From assembly GCA_026990615.1 (NCBI GenBank), contig JALXDB010000232.1, forward strand, positions 1 through 6,112: a stretch of DNA of 6,112 nt. Direction: 5' to 3'. The notes under the pieces are model-generated. The model was not told the DNA's origin. It saw only the letters and a list, made by a program, of their open reading frames with translations, and searched no databases. Shown piece after piece: positions 1-6,112 of the stretch (its first letter is position 1; each line of letters begins with the position of its first letter). Position numbers and translations under genes: made by a program. The stretch comes from Spirochaetota bacterium (GTDB lineage: Bacteria; Spirochaetota; B62-G9).

Positions 1-408
1 CTGTTTATTACGGTAGATGCTGTTGATGATGTAGCAAATGAAGCTGAAACGACAGGAGATATTCTTACCCTGATAGAACCAAGAATACCTGATGAACTTG
101 TACCGGAACTGAAAGAGATGGGCAGACTAACTGTTGAATGCGCTGATAAACTTCGCGATGGTGTAAAATCACTATTTGAAGATATAAATGTCGTATTTGA
201 CAAGATGAAAGAGGTTGAACAGTTAGAAGGCGAGGTTGACAAGCATGTCTGGAAGGCATTAAATATGGTTTTTAAAGAACTTAATATCGATAAGTTTTCT
301 GAAAGGATGATGTTAAGAGAGATGATTCTTCATATTAACTATATAACGAATAAAATGGAGGATGCATCCGACAAAATAGATATAATTGCTTTAAAATTAA
401 TAACATAA
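1..408 (+). CDS. DUF47/PhoU-like phosphate-uptake accessory protein, C-terminal part (5' end outside window)
   Basis: The reading frame is open from the first base and ends at TAA 406-408, giving 135 codons. Complete family members are usually about 205-215 residues, so roughly the first third is missing. The visible part is all helical and fits the PhoU-like bundle of DUF47 proteins. It has two acidic ExxxD motifs of the kind that bind metal in PhoU folds: EGEVD at codons 76-80 and EDASD at codons 120-124, each in a long amphipathic helix. The opening stretch with D-A-V-D-D-V-A-N-E-A-E also matches the family's helix pattern. There is no membrane segment. DUF47 proteins are cytoplasmic and are often encoded beside a PiT-type phosphate permease, where they are thought to control transport. 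Any such partner would lie left of this window. An internal ATG at position 118 exists, but homology continues upstream of it, so it is not the start. Confidence 0.82.
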   Translation: MFITVDAVDDVANEAETTGDILTLIEPRIPDELVPELKEMGRLTVECADKLRDGVKSLFEDINVVFDKMKEVEQLEGEVDKHVWKALNMVFKELNIDKFSERMMLREMILHINYITNKMEDASDKIDIIALKLIT

Positions 409-410
409 AC

Positions 411-433
411 GGCACGCTTGATGCGTGCCTTTT
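411..433 (+). terminator. Intrinsic terminator of the DUF47 gene
   Basis: A perfect 7-bp GC-rich stem (ggcacgc 411-417 with gcgtgcc 423-429) closes a 5-base loop and is followed directly by TTTTC. It begins three bases after the stop codon. On the opposite strand the hairpin is followed by gtttatgttatt, which is a poor U-tract, so it probably works mainly in the plus direction. Confidence 0.82.
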
Positions 434-467
434 CTGTCCCGGAAGATTCTGATCCGGCATTGGGTAG

Positions 468-507
468 TGTTGTCTACGTTGATAGGAGGGCAGTTTAGTA
501 GACAGCA
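468..507. repeat. Inverted repeat with a 20-base purine-rich loop
   Basis: tgttgtctac (468-477) can pair with gtagacagca (498-507). This gives a 10-bp stem with one G-T wobble when read as RNA on the plus strand. The 20-base loop contains AGGAGGG at 484-490. That looks like a Shine-Dalgarno core, but no start codon with an open frame follows. The loop could alternatively pair with CCTTCC at 515-520. No T-run follows, so this is not a typical terminator. Function unknown. Confidence 0.45.
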
Positions 508-590
508 TATAAATCCTTCCAACTATATAAATCTCTTTGTATTTAAAATAGTAAGCTCTTCTTTTTCCCCATAATTAATTTTCGTATATA

Positions 591-646
591 TTCGGGTCAT
601 ATAACTATCCTTGTTCGGGATGTATAAACGATAGATTTAACCCGGA
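591..646. repeat. Two-tier inverted repeat
   Basis: An outer stem, cgggt (593-597) with acccg (640-644), can be extended by one wobble and one A-T pair to 591/646. It encloses an inner stem, ctatc (605-609) with gatag (630-634), separated by a 7/5-base internal loop. The terminal loop is 20 bases. The nested arrangement is visible directly, but with 5-bp tiers it could arise by chance in this composition. Confidence 0.3.
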
Positions 647-665
647 TAAAATCATATTTTTGTAA

Positions 666-707
666 TAGGTATTATCTTTGCAGTGGTTTTAGTATCAGTT
701 ATACCTA
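666..707. repeat. 7-bp inverted repeat, first of a tandem pair
   Basis: taggtat (666-672) is the exact reverse complement of ataccta (701-707) across a 28-base loop. It ends two bases before the next inverted repeat, so the two would form adjacent hairpins if transcribed. No T-tract follows and no function is evident. Confidence 0.3.
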
Positions 708-709
708 GT

Positions 710-748
710 GGTAAAATTTCTGTGTTTTTAATTGTATAGAATTTTACC
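710..748. repeat. 9-bp perfect inverted repeat, second of a tandem pair
   Basis: ggtaaaatt (710-718) exactly matches the reverse complement of aattttacc (740-748) across a 21-base T-rich loop, and one further wobble pair (719/739) is possible. The stem is AT-rich and is followed by gg-ccg rather than a T-run. It could be an operator-like site or part of an RNA fold. Nothing nearby says which. Confidence 0.4.
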
Positions 749-966
749 GGCCGAATGTTTTTACTAGAATAGTTTAAGTCCCTTTATTTGTAAGGAAAAG
801 GTCTATTAAAATTTGGCTTTCGTAAAATATATAAAAAAACCTGTATTGTATTTATTTCTGTTGCCACTCCGATTTTTGAAAGATCACATTTCTATTTGCA
901 GCTACTAAATCAAAACTATTTATCTCGGGGTGCCCTTCTTAATTTTTTAAATAATAGTAAATAATA

Positions 967-997
967 ACCCGCTGCAACTTTTAGATGCGAGCTGGGT
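967..997 (-). terminator. Bulged GC-rich hairpin, possible terminator of the minus-strand operon
   Basis: Positions 967-976 (acccgctgca) pair with 986-997 to give ten base pairs in three blocks (4, 3 and 3). Single-base bulges sit at 989 and 993 and the loop is 9 bases. Read on the minus strand, the hairpin lies about 110 bases beyond the PPDK stop and is followed by the T-rich but interrupted tail tattatttactattattt. It is the best candidate I find for ending the PPDK transcript. The broken T-tract and the bulges keep confidence modest. Confidence 0.35.
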
Positions 998-1108
998 AAT
1001 AATCCTCTACAACGTTTATATTCGCGGCTTTTATATGGTAATCTGGCTCTTTACTATGAAAGTAAAACTGAGGATGAAGAAACGTATGTTTTTAATCGGG
1101 ATATTTAA

Positions 1109-3730
1109 CTAATCTCTTTTTGTTTCTGCGTCCCTTTCAATCTCGAGTTGCGCTATAGCCAGTTTGGCAATCGGGATGCCGTACGGCGAACAGCTCACAT
1201 AGTTCAGCCCCGTATCTTTGACAAAGGGTATATTGATGGGTTCTGCTCCATGCTCTCCGCAGAGCCCCATTATAAGGTCAGGGCGCGTTAGTCTTCCCCT
1301 CTGGGCTGCAAGTTTAATAAGCTCTTTTACCTGGTCTCCAAGAACCTTAAAGGGGTTGTATTCCAGCAAATCGAATTCGTTGTAGTCCGAGAAGAAATTG
1401 TTAAAATCGTCCCTTGAAAGGCCGTTTGTTGTCTGGGTGAGGTCATTTGTTCCAAAACTAAAAAAGTCTGCATATCTGGCTATTTTATCGGCCTGCAGTG
1501 CTGCTGCCGGCAGTTCTATCATTGTACCCACCCTGTATTCGATGGGATCAGCTTTGAACTTTTCTCTGACTTCTCTTTCTATCTCTTCTATTCCTGTTAT
1601 ATGTTTGCCTTCTATCTTTTTCCCGTACCTTATTGTTTTTATTTCATTGGAGCTCATAACGAGAGGTATCATTATCTCGGGCTTTACATCTATTCCTTCC
1701 TTTTTAAGGGAGTATGCTGCTTCAAAGATTGCTCTTGTCTGCATGTTGTATATTTCGGGGTACGAGATTGCCACTCTGCAGCCCCTGTGACCCAACATGG
1801 GGTTGAACTCCTTCAGCATATCGCATCTCAATCTGATCTCTTTCTCATCCAGCTTCGGATTTTTCTTTTTCATAAATTTGATAAATTCATTCATGCTTTC
1901 CCTTGTGTGCGGAAGGAATTCATGTAGAGGTGCATCAAGAAGCCTGATTGTTACAGGCAATCCCTCCATAATCTTGAACAGCTTGTAAAAATCCGCCACC
2001 TGCATCTCTTTCAGCTTATCAAGGGCCTTTATCCTCTCCTCTTTTGTATCTGCAATAATCATGGCCCTGAAGGTGTTTATTCTCTTCTCATCGAAGAACA
2101 TATGCTCTGTTCTGCACAGACCTATGCCCTGGGCTTTGAATAACTTTGCAAGCTGTGCATCCTTGGGCTGGTCTGCATTGGCGTGTACATCGAAATCTTT
2201 TATGTTTTTCTGGACAACTTCAAGCAGGTCTAAAAGCCCGCTGTCTTCGGGAGATGGAATAATTAAGTCGACCCTGCCGAAGTATATTTTCGGGGTATCG
2301 TAGTAAGGAACGTTGAGGGATATGTAATCACCCTCCTTTACCTTTTTGCCTTTTATTAAAACGTGATCCTTCTCAAACTTTATATCTGGAAATACAAGAG
2401 CTACCTTACCCAGACTTCTTGCAACTACAGGTGCATGGGAAGCATATCCTCCCTCGGAGGTTAAAACACCTGTTGATATCTCTATGGCCTTTACATCTTC
2501 TGCGAATGTGGCCGGCATTACAAGAATAAAGTTGGTGTCTCCATTGCTCTGGATAGCCCTTTTATAGGCCTTCAACAGCTTCTCTGTTGAAAAATAAGCC
2601 TGTCCCACGGCTGCTCCTACGGCACCTGCTATCCCGCCTTCAACACTTTGAAACTTTTTTGCGCTCTCTATATCTATTACAGGATGAAGAACTTCTGAAA
2701 GCCTCCCAGGTTTTATCGTATTTATGACATATCTGTCGTCAACCACCCCCTGATTGTGGAGGTCCAGCAATGTTTTAATTTCGGCCTGGGCCGACCTGTT
2801 TGGTACTGCTACCTGGTCAATTACCCAGAGTTTGCCATTTTCTACTGTAAACCTTATCTGCCTTATCTCTTTGAAGTACCTTTCAATATCATCGGCGAGT
2901 TTCTGAAGTGTGTTGTAGTAGTCCTTGTTGAGTTTGTCTATAGGCTCGCCTTCTCCAACTGCCTCAAAGGCGTTTATGAAGAACTGTCCGCTTATACCCT
3001 TTTCACCCGTTACGATGTTTCTTGTGTAGAAGCTACCAAAGTAGCTTTCTTCACCGTAGTTTCCGAAGGTCATTGATTGGATAAGAAGCGATGAATCTAT
3101 GTTGCTAGAACTGTTTTTAAAAAACTTTTCGAACAGTTCAATGGTGAATAGAAGCTGCTCGTATGCGTTGTTAAAGATCTCCTCCGGATAAAGAGTTTTT
3201 GCCTCTTCTATCTGTTCTTTCACCTTTGCGGGCTTTTTTGACTTTTTCAAATTGTCGTAGAGTATGTTGAGTTTTTCTATTCTGTCTGCATCGTCCTCGG
3301 ATTTCAGGTTTAGTTCGATAAGTTTTATTATTACATTCCTGTATTCATGGTATGCAAAATCCTCACCCACGAATGTTGCAAATCCGCCAACTGTTTTATT
3401 GCAGAGCCCTATGTTATGAATCGAAAATGCTTTTATCATGTTGAGTATTGGACTTTCCACAACTTTTATCAGTAGGGGATTTTTTTCGTCATTGTATTTC
3501 TTCCCCATCTGTCTTTCTAATTTTTCAATTGGTTCTATCAGAAACTTTTTGGAGTCTTTTCCTGTATTGACGATCTCCTCTACCGTTTCATTCGGGATTA
3601 TGAAGCCAGGAAGTATTGGAGCCCCGAGGGAGGCAAGCATCATAACGTTTTTTCCTCTAATCCCTATTTTTTCCTGAATATCGGGGTCCTCGATAAACTC
3701 GGTACTGCTGAATGAATAGTATTTTTTCAT
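1109..3730 (-). CDS. ppdK: Pyruvate phosphate dikinase homologue with degenerate ATP-grasp domain
   Basis: This 873-residue protein spans a full PPDK (family about 870-900). PPDK interconverts ATP, phosphate and pyruvate with AMP, pyrophosphate and PEP through a swinging phosphohistidine. The middle domain keeps the phosphohistidine site, GGYASHAPVVAR at 427-438 with His432. The C-terminal TIM barrel is nearly canonical: GLCRTEHMF (Arg540), RLLDAPLHEFLP (Arg596), NPMLGHRGCR at 643-652, GTMIELP (Glu739), FGTNDLTQ (Asn762, Asp763), and CGEHG (Cys824, the proton-transfer cysteine). The N-terminal half is recognisable (SMTFGNYGEES at 219-229, FTVENGKLW at 294-302) but its nucleotide-site residues are mostly replaced: VRSGA reads VVESP at 90-94, and DIEFTIE reads QIRFTVE. 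The Thr two before the catalytic His is Ala430. The start is ATG 3730, with AAGGA seven bases upstream. It is cytoplasmic. The family is certain; dikinase activity is doubtful. Confidence 0.93.
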   Translation of the reverse strand: MKKYYSFSSTEFIEDPDIQEKIGIRGKNVMMLASLGAPILPGFIIPNETVEEIVNTGKDSKKFLIEPIEKLERQMGKKYNDEKNPLLIKVVESPILNMIKAFSIHNIGLCNKTVGGFATFVGEDFAYHEYRNVIIKLIELNLKSEDDADRIEKLNILYDNLKKSKKPAKVKEQIEEAKTLYPEEIFNNAYEQLLFTIELFEKFFKNSSSNIDSSLLIQSMTFGNYGEESYFGSFYTRNIVTGEKGISGQFFINAFEAVGEGEPIDKLNKDYYNTLQKLADDIERYFKEIRQIRFTVENGKLWVIDQVAVPNRSAQAEIKTLLDLHNQGVVDDRYVINTIKPGRLSEVLHPVIDIESAKKFQSVEGGIAGAVGAAVGQAYFSTEKLLKAYKRAIQSNGDTNFILVMPATFAEDVKAIEISTGVLTSEGGYASHAPVVARSLGKVALVFPDIKFEKDHVLIKGKKVKEGDYISLNVPYYDTPKIYFGRVDLIIPSPEDSGLLDLLEVVQKNIKDFDVHANADQPKDAQLAKLFKAQGIGLCRTEHMFFDEKRINTFRAMIIADTKEERIKALDKLKEMQVADFYKLFKIMEGLPVTIRLLDAPLHEFLPHTRESMNEFIKFMKKKNPKLDEKEIRLRCDMLKEFNPMLGHRGCRVAISYPEIYNMQTRAIFEAAYSLKKEGIDVKPEIMIPLVMSSNEIKTIRYGKKIEGKHITGIEEIEREVREKFKADPIEYRVGTMIELPAAALQADKIARYADFFSFGTNDLTQTTNGLSRDDFNNFFSDYNEFDLLEYNPFKVLGDQVKELIKLAAQRGRLTRPDLIMGLCGEHGAEPINIPFVKDTGLNYVSCSPYGIPIAKLAIAQLEIERDAETKRD

Positions 3731-3985
3731 ATCTGTATCCTTATATCTGCTTTTCTAAAAAATCTTCTTAGAAGAATCTAGACTTTTCCTTTTATTTACA
3801 TGGTTGCTTTTTTTATATAATATGCATAAAATCCAAACTTTCATTCGTAATTCTGTAAATTTGCCATTTTCAATATATTTAAAATAAACAGGCCCCAGTT
3901 TCTTTAATGGTTTAATTCATCTGCCTGCCTATTCTTATTTTTCTGCGGGAAATGCTGTTTTTGAAAAAGTATTAATATGCATTCT
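3731..3985. other. AT-rich gap upstream of the PPDK homologue
   Basis: These 255 bases lie between the unknown protein and the PPDK homologue on the minus strand. They contain the PPDK ribosome binding site and very AT-rich stretches, such as the minus-strand run gcatattatataaaaaaag around 3805-3825. That run could supply a -10 element, but I cannot pair it with a convincing -35. Close to the PPDK start there is a short hairpin, tcttc/gaaga with loop taa (3763-3775), followed on the minus strand by six T (3757-3762). It resembles a weak terminator or attenuator. No clear strong terminator follows the upstream gene, so read-through is possible. No small gene is evident. Confidence 0.5.
3738..3742 (-). 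promoter_or_regulatory. Ribosome binding site of the PPDK homologue
   Basis: On the minus strand AAGGA lies seven bases before ATG 3730. This supports that start, and the N-terminal residues that follow align with the beginning of the PPDK family. Confidence 0.7.
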
Positions 3986-4885
3986 CTAAAACAGGTCCAG
4001 CACCTTTCCTATGCCACCCTTTAAAAAAGCTTCAAACCTGGGACTTGCACCCTCAAATAGGTACCTCTGAAGTTTTGATACATCCTTTATATTTTCTCCA
4101 ACAACGCTGAAAAATATCAAACCTCCATGTTTGACCTTCCCCCATTTAAACAGTGCGTTTATATCGTTTATTCTTTCGTTTTCATACCATATTCTGACAT
4201 CTAGGTCGGGATATTTTGTTTTGTAACTTTCAATTATCTTTTTCCATGCCTCCACATTTCCGTTGTGAAACAGTTCGTTTGTAACCTGAACCGAGTATCT
4301 CGGAGTAGCCCTTCTGCGAAGAACAGGGGTCTCTTCATGTACCTGCTCTTTCGATACAGGTTTTTCTTCTTCCCCCAGATATTCCTTTTTCGGTTTTACC
4401 GATTTGCCGTACAGCAGAGACAAAAAATCAGATATGGCAAGGTTAGAAAGGCTCTTATCGTCTACGTTGCTGGCTGAGGCATAAATAACTGCTAATTCTC
4501 CCGGTATTAAGGGAAGTACGGATTCCCACTGGGTTTCAATCTTTGGATTTATCACAACCAATTCATCTTCAGGATTGTAGTATGCAAATATAAAATCTAT
4601 ATTATTCCACCGGGATATTTCGCCGACAAGTTTGTCTATCTTTGATATGGTGTTGTATATGTTGTGTGATTTAAAATCATACCCGAATTTATCAACGGCG
4701 AGGGCATTTAGAATTGCCCTCACCTGATGTTTTTCTATTTCGCCTTCATCGAGGGATTCATTGATTAGGTCCGCAAGGTTGTTCCCCTCGGCCATTTCTG
4801 AAACAAACCTTGATACAACCTTAAAATGGCGAAGGGCTGCATTGAATCCCTGCTTTGTTGAGAGTAAGTTCAGTTCATTTTCCAT
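3986..4885 (-). CDS. Spirochaete-type protein of unknown function (TP0747-like)
   Basis: I do not know a function for this 299-residue protein. It has no signal peptide or membrane segment and should be cytoplasmic. Residues 1-160 form a mixed helix/strand region with hydrophobic strand-like segments (IDFIFAYY at 96-103, ELVVINP at 108-114, ELAVIYASAS at 130-139). Residues 161-199 are a charged, Pro-, Glu- and Lys-rich linker. Residues 200-299 form a second compact alpha/beta module, with NELFHNGNVEAWKKIIESY at 203-221, a strand DVRIWYE, FKWGKVKHGG and a C-terminal helix ending KVLDLF. The C-terminal module strongly resembles what I recall of conserved spirochaetal hypothetical proteins, including the one between cfpA and ppdK in T. 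pallidum. Its ATG lies one base after the stop of the CfpA-like gene, so translation is probably coupled. A role linked to cytoplasmic filaments is an inference from position only. Confidence 0.8.
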   Translation of the reverse strand: MENELNLLSTKQGFNAALRHFKVVSRFVSEMAEGNNLADLINESLDEGEIEKHQVRAILNALAVDKFGYDFKSHNIYNTISKIDKLVGEISRWNNIDFIFAYYNPEDELVVINPKIETQWESVLPLIPGELAVIYASASNVDDKSLSNLAISDFLSLLYGKSVKPKKEYLGEEEKPVSKEQVHEETPVLRRRATPRYSVQVTNELFHNGNVEAWKKIIESYKTKYPDLDVRIWYENERINDINALFKWGKVKHGGLIFFSVVGENIKDVSKLQRYLFEGASPRFEAFLKGGIGKVLDLF

Positions 4886-4899
4886 ATTACAACTCTTTC
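4883..4899 (-). promoter_or_regulatory. Stop/start junction with ribosome binding site inside the upstream gene
   Basis: On the minus strand the CfpA-like gene ends TAA (4889-4887), followed by one T and then ATG (4885-4883). The purine-rich GAAAGAG (4899-4893), seven bases before the ATG, lies within the last codons of the upstream gene and serves as a modest Shine-Dalgarno. This arrangement is typical of translational coupling and shows the two genes share a transcript. Confidence 0.6.
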
Positions 4900-6112
4900 A
4901 AATCATCTAGATCAGATTTCTTCTTTTTGGGAGTCACATCAGCCTTTCCCTTGACTCTACCCTTCGATTTTTCTCTGCCTTCGGTTTCCTTCATCAGGGC
5001 CTCGGCGTAAGACATGGTCGGCTGAGCCGTTTCATCCAGTGTGGCAAAGCTCTGATCTATATCTTCCCTGATTGTTGACCTTCTTCTGGTAAATGAAGCA
5101 AAGGCTGCATCCTGGAATCCCTTCGATACACCGTGCAGGAACTCATTGAGAACATTTGCCATTCCGTTCAGGGTGAATTTTTTCCTCTTGATACTTGTGA
5201 TGTCTATGTCCAGTATAAGCCCCGGCTGGATGTGGTACGGATTGATTAGATAGTCAAACTCCTCGAACTCTTTGATCAGAAAATCCGCCCTTTCATCGAG
5301 CAGCACCCTCATCTTCGGGTTTTGATAGCCGTATATCTTCTGTATTTTCTCCTTTATTTTTCTGAGCATTTTCTTAAGCAGTGTTTTTTCGTAAAGGTAG
5401 GTTCTGTTGAGTTTTTCAACATCCGTATCCTCTGCTTTGATATGCATAATCTCGTTCCAGGTCTTCTTCATCTCTTCGTAAAGAGGTTCGCCTGTAACAC
5501 TTTTGATCTTTCTTTTAATTTTGTTCTTCATCTTTTTGGCAATATCATCAAAATCATTTACACGGAGAAACTTTTTGTTGGATTGATATACCATCTCTGT
5601 TACGTCCCAGAGGTGTTCTATCTCCTTCTTGAACTCTTCCATCTGCTTGTCGTACGCTTCTCTCTCTTTGAGCAGCTGGGCCTGATCGTAGTACTTCAAC
5701 CTGATTTGGTATCTTTCGTCCGGTAGATTTAGAGGATCTGTGTCTTCGTACTCTCTGATGATGACCTCACGGGCATTCTTCAGGTTTTCAATGTACTGAT
5801 AGCCCATTTTGCTTGTATCAAGTATTGATGTTAGAGAGTTTACAGCAGTGTTGAATCCTCTGTTTCTAATGTTTTCCATATCTACGATTTTTTTGAGATT
5901 CTCTCTTATGTTAAGCGGATCAAAGTCTTTTTGATCTATCTCAGCCCTCAAGCCCTCTATCTTGTCCATCAGGGACTTTGCCAGAAAGGTATACCTCTTT
6001 GATTTTTCATCTTCCTTGTCGTCGTCCGTGTACTGGGGTACTCTTTTCATCTTCTCGAACATAATTTCCCCGTCACTCAGCTCCTCTTTGCCTTCATCCA
6101 CTAACTGTGCCT
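4887..6112 (-). CDS. cfpA: CfpA-like cytoplasmic filament protein, C-terminal part (5' end outside window)
   Basis: The frame is open to the right edge, so the start lies outside. A GTG at 6101 and an ATG at 6062-6060 are in frame, but neither has a strong ribosome binding site. From the GTG there are 404 residues, against about 680 in T. pallidum CfpA as I recall. Numbered from the GTG, residues 30-280 are mostly charged helix with coiled-coil character. A conserved-looking segment follows: [20 protein letters not shown] at 287-306, then a helix with [19 protein letters not shown] at 316-334, then [12 protein letters not shown]. Residues from about 357 form a Lys/Glu-rich, probably disordered tail. 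CfpA builds the cytoplasmic filament ribbons under the cell envelope of treponemes. The identity rests on gene order with ppdK, length, helical composition and recalled similarity of the C-terminal segment. It could instead be another spirochaetal coiled-coil protein. Confidence 0.65.
   Translation of the reverse strand, partial: AQLVDEGKEELSDGEIMFEKMKRVPQYTDDDKEDEKSKRYTFLAKSLMDKIEGLRAEIDQKDFDPLNIRENLKKIVDMENIRNRGFNTAVNSLTSILDTSKMGYQYIENLKNAREVIIREYEDTDPLNLPDERYQIRLKYYDQAQLLKEREAYDKQMEEFKKEIEHLWDVTEMVYQSNKKFLRVNDFDDIAKKMKNKIKRKIKSVTGEPLYEEMKKTWNEIMHIKAEDTDVEKLNRTYLYEKTLLKKMLRKIKEKIQKIYGYQNPKMRVLLDERADFLIKEFEEFDYLINPYHIQPGLILDIDITSIKRKKFTLNGMANVLNEFLHGVSKGFQDAAFASFTRRRSTIREDIDQSFATLDETAQPTMSYAEALMKETEGREKSKGRVKGKADVTPKKKKSDLDDLKEL

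Larger units (their letters stand above)
434..1108. other. Long AT-rich gap between convergent genes, no convincing gene
   Basis: About 675 bases separate the DUF47 terminator from the PPDK stop codon. No frame on either strand has both a start codon with a ribosome binding site and a plausible protein. The longest stop-free plus-strand frames (794-964 and 968-1108) lack ATG. The stretch contains a series of inverted repeats (468-507, 591-646, 666-707, 710-748 and 967-997) and a few weakly similar short segments. Both flanking genes end here, so much of it may be 3' untranslated sequence or decayed former coding sequence. I see no tRNA, rRNA, CRISPR or insertion-sequence signature. Confidence 0.6.

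Noticed and set aside
65..259. 64-codon minus-strand frame opposite the DUF47 gene
   Set aside because: It overlaps a well-supported plus-strand gene and its His/Gln/Leu-rich product resembles nothing.
439..457. ccgga...tccgg inverted repeat right after the DUF47 terminator
   Set aside because: The stem is only 5 bp with a 9-base loop and no T-tract, so it is not distinguishable from chance.
484..490. AGGAGGG as a ribosome binding site for a small gene
   Set aside because: No ATG, GTG or TTG with an open frame follows at a suitable distance, and the motif sits in the loop of an inverted repeat.
794..964. Stop-free plus-strand frame in the gap
   Set aside because: It has no start codon, no ribosome binding site and a composition like translated AT-rich spacer.
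1398..3677. Several plus-strand open frames of 60-130 codons opposite the PPDK homologue
   Set aside because: They lie wholly inside a gene with strong family motifs, have hydrophobic, Phe/Ser/Leu-rich translations typical of antisense frames, and show no coherent domain.
3800..3830. tatataat-like sequence as a promoter on either strand
   Set aside because: AT-rich gaps give many -10 look-alikes, and no -35 with 16-18 base spacing could be matched convincingly.
5322..5726. 134-codon plus-strand frame opposite the CfpA-like gene, rich in Leu, Phe and Val
   Set aside because: The apparent membrane protein is the mirror of Lys/Glu-rich coiled-coil codons on the other strand; there is no independent support.

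Overview
The window looks like a piece of a spirochaete chromosome, probably a Treponema relative or another free-living or uncultured member of the phylum. The case rests on three adjacent minus-strand genes read from right to left: a coiled-coil protein resembling the cytoplasmic filament protein CfpA, a 299-residue protein of unknown function, and a pyruvate phosphate dikinase (PPDK) homologue. I recall the same order in Treponema pallidum (TP0748 cfpA, TP0747, TP0746 ppdK). This is memory of gene order and sequence style, not a search result. The genes are moderately AT-rich and the gaps clearly more so.

Layout. Positions 1-408 (+) hold the C-terminal two thirds of a DUF47/PhoU-like protein, followed at once by a good intrinsic terminator. 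A gap of about 700 bases between convergent genes (409-1108) has no convincing gene. It holds several inverted repeats and a bulged hairpin that may end the minus-strand operon. Positions 1109-3730 (-) encode the PPDK homologue, 3731-3985 are an AT-rich gap, 3986-4885 (-) encode the unknown protein, and 4887 to the right edge (-) encodes the C-terminal part of the CfpA-like protein, whose start lies outside the window.

How they fit together. The CfpA-like gene and the unknown gene are one base apart and surely co-transcribed. The PPDK homologue follows after 255 bases and may be read through or have its own promoter. Why a filament protein should sit with a PEP/pyruvate enzyme is not obvious.

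The most notable observation concerns the PPDK homologue. Its phosphohistidine and PEP/pyruvate domains keep every catalytic residue I can place. Its N-terminal ATP-grasp half has lost nearly all the residues known to be needed for nucleotide chemistry. It may therefore not be a working ATP/AMP-linked dikinase, but a PEP- or pyruvate-responsive phosphohistidine protein or an enzyme with another phosphoryl partner.
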